From Batkoa obscura (taxonomy: Eukaryota > Entomophthoromycota > Entomophthoromycetes > Entomophthorales > Batkoaceae): DNA of 64,000 bases. The stretch lies in NCBI GenBank assembly GCA_030770535.1, contig JASVEC010000006.1, positions 1,178,001 through 1,242,000 on the forward strand, read 5' to 3'. The notes beneath the pieces are model-generated. The model worked only from the letters and a program-made list of their open reading frames with translations. It was not told where the DNA came from and searched no databases. The translations under genes were made by a program, and so were the position numbers. Position 1 is the stretch's first letter; every line of letters begins with the position of its first letter. Below are positions 59,161 through 64,000 of the stretch, piece by piece.

Positions 59161-60509
59161 TCAATTTCTAACTTCCCCAAAATTAGGTGAAAGAAGAGAG
59201 GAGGGTGAAGAAGTGTTGGGTCCATTATTATTCGAAATTGTATTATTATAGTTGACTTCATTAGGATTCTCTGAAAAAAATAAATTAGGCGTTGGATTTG
59301 CTGGTGTACGACAATCTTGAATCTCATTTGAATATGTATTTATATTTTCTTCACGTTGTGTCAATATCTCCCCTAAATGTGGTGGTAAATCTTGATTTCT
59401 CCATGTTCCTTCAACTATAGCTGGATTGTGTTCAGCTGTTTCCCCATTATTATTGTCGTTTGGCATATTGTTGTTTTCTATTTGAACATTCGCTTGTTCA
59501 GGTGAAGAATTGCTATTATTATTATTATCTTCAACATTATTATTCAAATTGCCATTAATCGATGACTTTTCTAATGCCTCTGTAATTTCTTCAGTACATA
59601 CATCAGCATCAAGATCAGCATATGTACGACAAAGTGGACATACAAAAGAAGGCCCATCAATCAAAAGTCGATAAATACATTTATAGTGAAATGTATGGCA
59701 ACAAGGAGATACAAATAGTGCTTGAAAGGGAGCAAGTGCGGATAAACAAATGCAACATTCTTCAAGATCACTTGTTGAGGCACCTAATGCGCCACTTTGT
59801 TTCAGATTTTCTTTTAATGCATCAAGGGTTTGTAATGCTTTTTTTCTAGTATTTATATTAATTAAGTATCTCTTTTTTAAAAGCTTTGTTATTACCTAAA
59901 TGGATTATCTTGATCATGCTGCCATGTACGATTAATTTCTAATCGAATTCTGACACAACGGAAAACATCTAAAATCTTTATTTAAAATGGTTTGAAGTAT
60001 TAATAGCTTAATAGTACCTTGTACTCCACCCTGATAATCAACGCCTAATTGAAGGATATCGCCGTCCTTTAAAGGGGTAGGTAGTGACTCTTGATTAGGG
60101 GGACTTAACCTTTGTTGGTTTAAAAAGGTACCAGAACTTGACTTGGTATCTCGAATAAAGAACTAATAAAAAAGGGTAAATAAATTATTCCTTATCTTTA
60201 ATCATTATCTATCTCAATCTATTGATTTTTTACCTGTCCATTTTCTGTCCAAACTTCTGCATGAGCCCTAGATACTACTTTAGACTTAAAAGCAATCCTA
60301 GATAGCGATGGTTGAACTTTATCAGTAAATCTGCCTACTTTAATAATCACTCCATTTTTAACTTCCCTTGAAAAAGCTTCAAAGTGAAGGGAACGCGCAT
60401 AGCTAGTATTATGTGGCACAAACCTTATTTGAGGAATTAATGGAGGGGCGCCATTAGTGCTGGTTGAACCTTGTGGGTTATTCTGCAAGGGTGTGGGAGG
60501 ATTTGCCAT
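59161..60509 (-). CDS. DMA1: FHA-RING E3 ubiquitin ligase, Dma1/Dma2 type
   Basis: Four exons in coding order: 60509-60234, 60162-60018, 59968-59896 and 59845-59161. They give about 392 aa. The FHA domain (~residues 30-160) has KVGRFTDK, SLSRIAFKSKVVSRAHAEV and RDTKSSSGTFLN, the phosphothreonine-binding set. The RING-H2 domain (~residues 200-255) reads CCICLSALAPF, PCCHTFHYKCI and FVCPLCRTY. This pairing is typical of Dma1/Dma2 in fungi and CHFR/RNF8 in animals, which act in spindle checkpoint and cytokinesis control. The C-terminal ~130 residues are Asn/Ser/Pro-rich with no domain. Convergent with BSD2-like gene; the stops are 155 bp apart. Confidence 0.92.
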
Positions 60510-62177
60510 TGGTTATTTACGCGGGATTTAAATTAGATGATAGTTAAAAGATAGCTTTTTAACCGTTAAGTTAAATAAAAAAGAAACGATTTTAAAATTT
60601 AAAAAATAGATTAATGGTGCTAACCAACTTGTAAAACTTTATTCTATTAATAAATTGAGACTTTTTTAGGATAACTGAAATTTTGCTTTGTTTTGAATAT
60701 TTTGATTGGTTTTTAAACTGCACTTTTTGGGCTGGAATTAGTTCTTCATTTACCCCATCTCAATTTAACGTTCCAATTCAACTCTGGAAGAAAGAGTTTA
60801 CTATCTTTAGATTACAATTAGATTCACAATTTAACACCAAATTTAACTTTATCACTGATTTGATTTAATACTAGCTTAATAGCAATATAAAATGTACTAT
60901 TGTATAGTATATTCAAATAATGTATTATTATATAATAAGATAGATATAATATCGTCTATTATACTAATTTACTAAGAGTTAGGTCCTATATTTTAAGGAC
61001 TTATCAAGTCATTCATTGGTTGCTATAAAAGGTTCTTTTCAAAGCTAGTTTCTTTTTATAACTTTCAGAATAATTAGGTACAAGTTTTAATAAATTCAAC
61101 TAATAAAAATAAACTATTTTATTAGAGAATATTTGGAACTGTTGTTATGACTTAATTGTGCTTTGCATAGCTAAATTTACCCAAGCCACCTGTGGAAAGC
61201 TACATTATATCAGTTTAGTGTTATCAAAGATATGTCACGTATGAAGAATCTAAAATGTCAACTTGTTATTTTGTTGAAATCAGTATATCCTTCTAATTAT
61301 ATATTTTTTTTTAATCAGATTTTTACATCTTATTTTGCCACCTTTTATTGGCTTTACTTATAGTTCATCGCACCAAGAAACGCCAACCTAATATATAGCT
61401 AAAGTAATAGAACTCAACTCAATAAAAAATCTAAAATTTTTATAGTAAAAGATAGCAAATCATTTGAGAAATATTCATTATCTCTTAGAAAATTGAATCC
61501 TTCATTATAAAGGTTGTAGCCGCTAAATAAATCAATAATTCTTTGAGATTCTACAAAACTTGAAGCAATAAATGAGCATTAAGGTTTTTTTAAGTGATTA
61601 AAAAGTAATCATTTTTAATTAAAGGCTGATAAAGAATTATATATAAACATAATATAGGATACAAAAAGCAGTTTAATTTAAAGCTTTGAAGCTTCTCCCC
61701 ATTTTAGAAGTAGGAGCTATAACGTTATGCTATCATTAGTTAAAACATTAGTTAATATTTATCCACATCTTGAAAAACACTGTTTTTTAGTATAATTGGA
61801 TTTAGAATTTAGAGCCAAATTGATTCTCTTTATTCGATAATGGCCCTTAAATATTCATAATATTACGTATTAGTTCAAAAGATTATTTTATTTTAAATTT
61901 ATTTTTATGTGTATTTTTGACTTGAACTTAATATTTAAACTAATTACACTTTTAATTATGACTGAATAAGTAAAAATAATTATCGAATCAATAAAAGTTA
62001 AAAATAAAATTTATTTTTATTTTTGATAATAAGAGTAAAACTGATTATATTAACAATTGAGTATTTTAACCTTTGTAAGATTATAGTGTATATCTAACAA
62101 TGGTAATTAAATAGTAAACATTAAATTAGAATAAAAAATAAATCAAATAACAATGATTTATTTATAGTGTATTAAAA
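60510..62177. other. 1.7-kb intergenic region, nothing recognised
   Basis: DMA1 promoter side and the 3' flank of the Ser/Thr-rich gene. A 61-codon frame at 60683 starts without ATG and is not called. No copy of the window's repeats. Confidence 0.5.
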
Positions 62178-62642
62178 TTAATAATAAAAAATACCCAAAC
62201 TTGTACCAACCAAGAAACAACTTAAATACCCAGTCTGTAATTTAAATCCATTACTTGTAGAACTATAAGTTTTAACTGATACATTAGTAAACGCTTTACT
62301 AGTAGTAGATTTAGGATCTGTTGAACTTGAGGTGCTTCTCGACATATTAGAACTACTGGAAGTTGAAGCAGTTTTTGCATCATTTGAAGTTCGGGTAGAA
62401 GTAAACTTCATCGTTGAGCTTATATTACTAAAACCTGTTGATGCACTAATACTAGTAGTTACCGGAAACCTATTATGTGTACTTGTAGGTTCGTCATCAA
62501 TTAAAGTTGGAATAGTATTTTGGGGGTTTAGCCTAGGGCTAGGCGCAAGTTGAGGGTTAAGAGAAGGATTGATAATGTTGTTCGTAAATTGAGTGTTGAT
62601 TAGTATAATAAATAAAGTTAATGGTATTATATGGAATCGCAT
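62178..62642 (-). CDS. Small Ser/Thr-rich secreted, probably GPI-anchored protein
   Basis: Single exon of 154 aa, ATG at 62642. The N-terminus is a signal peptide (MRFHIIPLTLFIILINT). The middle ~95 residues are Ser/Thr-rich with Asn and Pro (STRTSNDAKTASTSSSSN and more), expected to be heavily O-glycosylated. The C-terminus is hydrophobic (LQTGYLSCFLVGTSLGIFYY) after a short Ser/Asn stretch (YSSTSNGFK) that can serve as a GPI attachment site. No enzymatic domain is seen. Such proteins decorate fungal cell walls. The open frame depends on low-complexity sequence, so confidence is moderate; the signal peptide plus C-terminal hydrophobic end is the main support. Confidence 0.66.
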   Translation of the reverse strand: MRFHIIPLTLFIILINTQFTNNIINPSLNPQLAPSPRLNPQNTIPTLIDDEPTSTHNRFPVTTSISASTGFSNISSTMKFTSTRTSNDAKTASTSSSSNMSRSTSSSTDPKSTTSKAFTNVSVKTYSSTSNGFKLQTGYLSCFLVGTSLGIFYY

Positions 62643-63720
62643 TTTTTATAGTTGAGTATAACATTTAATATTTTTAATGTTTTCTATCAGCTATGAAGCT
62701 TTCTTTTATATCTTTCATTTATCTTTATTTATGCTCATCATATTTATTTATATATTATACCGCTTTACCAAGAAACCTTAGCCCTAATTCAAAGCTATTT
62801 TTTAAATGCTGGGGGGTTTGCTATAGATCAGATTTCAATCTAGATTATTTACCCTAAAACTTGTATAAAACTTTAAAATTATTTACAGTTTAGACGGTTT
62901 GAAGTATCAAAATAATTTTTGTAGTTTGCTTTTAAGCTACAATTATAATACTTTAAAAATTATATTGTTAGAAATGCTAATTTGTATACAATATCTTTTT
63001 GCTCTCAACGTTCATTTATTGGATGAAAATACCATAGGGCAAAAAATAGCTTAATTTAGTCAATTAATTGCCCATTCAACCTCAAAACTAAAACCCAAAT
63101 TTTCGGAACTAGATTATTTTTAACACGAACTATAAGGTAAATTATAAATCTGACCTTTTTTGTGGCGCAAGCTGCAAGGGTAATTAACTGCAACCATGAA
63201 GCCAATTTTTATAAAATCCAGCCTAATTATTAAAAGAACAAATTCCAATCAAAAGCATTATTGATTAGACTAAGACAGCTAAGTAGTGCTCTCCATTATA
63301 GTGTTAGTTTCAAATCTTCTAAACAGCTATTTTAAATCAATGAGAAGTAGACAATGTTTTATTATTAACAATTATAAAATAGAACCAATTAAGTTATAAC
63401 TTATCTCTCAATCAAACGATGTATCAATGAAAAGACATATAACTAATCAAATTAGCCTATAGAAAAACATACACAATTTAGTTAGTTATGAATCCTTTTC
63501 ATTGATACTGTTTATTGAGAAACAGTGAAAGTAAAATTAAAAAATTTCAGATAAAAATAATTCTTTATTAGGAATTTTAAAAAGCAGCTACTATTATAGC
63601 CTATGGCCTATTTTGCAAAAATCAAAGAGATTGACTATCTTATAAATTGCCTTATAATTTTAGCAAATCACAAAATAACAAATTTCCAAAAGTAAATTTT
63701 TACAAGTTTTTAAAAAAGAA
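62643..63720. other. Intergenic, nothing recognised
   Basis: Divergent upstream region of the Ser/Thr-rich gene (-) and the ANKRD40-like gene (+). AT-rich, no open frame or shared repeat. Confidence 0.5.
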
Positions 63721-64000
63721 ATGAGTCAAGGCGAACAAGAGGAACGACTACGTGAATACTCTGCACTAGGAAACATTAAGGCAGTTAAAGCGTTGTTATC
63801 ACTGGGTGTTAATCCAAATGCATCCAATGCTGTAAACGGTTGGTAATAATCACTTCTGACTTTTTAAACCAATTCAAACTAAAGTTAAATATTTAAGGAC
63901 TGCGTTTCATTGGGCTTGTAAAAGAGGGCATATAAATATAGTACAGCTATTGTTGCTTCATGGCGTTGATATTGAGTTAAAGAATAACCAGAGCCAAACA
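63721..64000 (+). CDS. ANKRD40-like ankyrin-repeat protein, 5' part
   Basis: Exon 1 63721-63842 and exon 2 from 63898 run off the window end. A 55-nt GTAATA..TTTAAG intron joins in phase. The ~75 visible residues read EERLREYSALGNIKAVKALL, GVNPNASNAVNGWTAFHWAC and KRGHINIVQLLLLHGVDIEL: one partial and one full ankyrin repeat. The NAVNGWTAFHWACKRGH block is close to animal ANKRD40, in which the ankyrin repeats are N-terminal; a C-terminal lipocalin-like domain would be expected beyond the window. Function is unclear in the family. The start is the first ATG, with the phase held through the intron. Confidence 0.8.

Noticed and set aside
60683-60868. 61-codon frame
   Set aside because: No ATG, no domain, no supporting splice site.

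Overview
This is a very AT-rich (about three quarters A+T by eye) nuclear window from a fungus. The genes are fungal: a SKT5/CHS4-like chitin synthase activator, a STE12-type factor, a DMA1-type FHA-RING ligase, BSD2 and LCB2. They are cut by many short GT..AG introns (65 in my models, mostly 45-85 nt, some with a TACTAAT-like branch site). Relatives more typical of early-diverging fungi and animals are also present (AMSH-type JAMM protease, SLC35F carrier, ANKRD40-like protein). I infer a zygomycete-grade, early-diverging fungus, for example an Entomophthoromycotina lineage, but the sequence alone does not fix the species. The standard genetic code fits every model.

Layout. 0.7-6.4 kb: SKT5-like Sel1 protein, HCS1/SMUBP2-type helicase (+), SLC35F-type carrier (-). 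6.4-15.2 kb: gene-poor, with one glutamine-rich repeat protein (10.3-10.9 kb), two copies of a tRNA-headed SINE, four copies of a ~105 bp MITE and two fold-back elements. 15.2-19.6 kb: AMSH-like protease (+) converging on ORC3 (-, 12 exons). 20.3-26.3 kb: a small secreted Cys-rich protein and two tandem MFS transporter paralogues (-) among MITEs. 28.5-36.5 kb: MARVEL-like protein (+), then uS11/RPS14, ATG7 and DBP3 (-). 37.2-38.7 kb: a third MFS paralogue (+) with MITEs and a long AAT microsatellite downstream. 40.4-49.3 kb: HSF-domain factor, intronless poly(A) polymerase, LCB2 and a short STE12-type factor (all +). 49.3-54.9 kb: no intact gene; a SINE copy, MITEs, a broken F-box gene carrying a MITE, a fold-back element and a 14-mer identical to part of the Tn5 mosaic end. 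54.9-64 kb: kelch protein (+), small basic protein (-), BSD2/NDFIP-like adaptor (+), DMA1-like FHA-RING ligase (-), Ser/Thr-rich GPI-type protein (-) and the start of an ANKRD40-like protein (+) that runs off the window.

The genes are mostly unrelated housekeeping functions (replication origin binding, autophagy, ribosome biogenesis, mRNA 3' end formation, sphingolipid synthesis, ubiquitin pathways) and do not form a cluster. Two themes link parts of the window. Three closely related MFS genes share exact exon structure and sit beside many MITEs. Three ubiquitin/endosome genes are present (AMSH, BSD2, DMA1), with no sign of co-regulation. I saw no CRISPR, no rRNA or tRNA gene, and no LTR or virus-like element. 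I did not find a convincing new biological system. The most original items are the tRNA-headed SINE family, the MITE family, the glutamine-rich repeat protein and the patchwork MFS paralogues.
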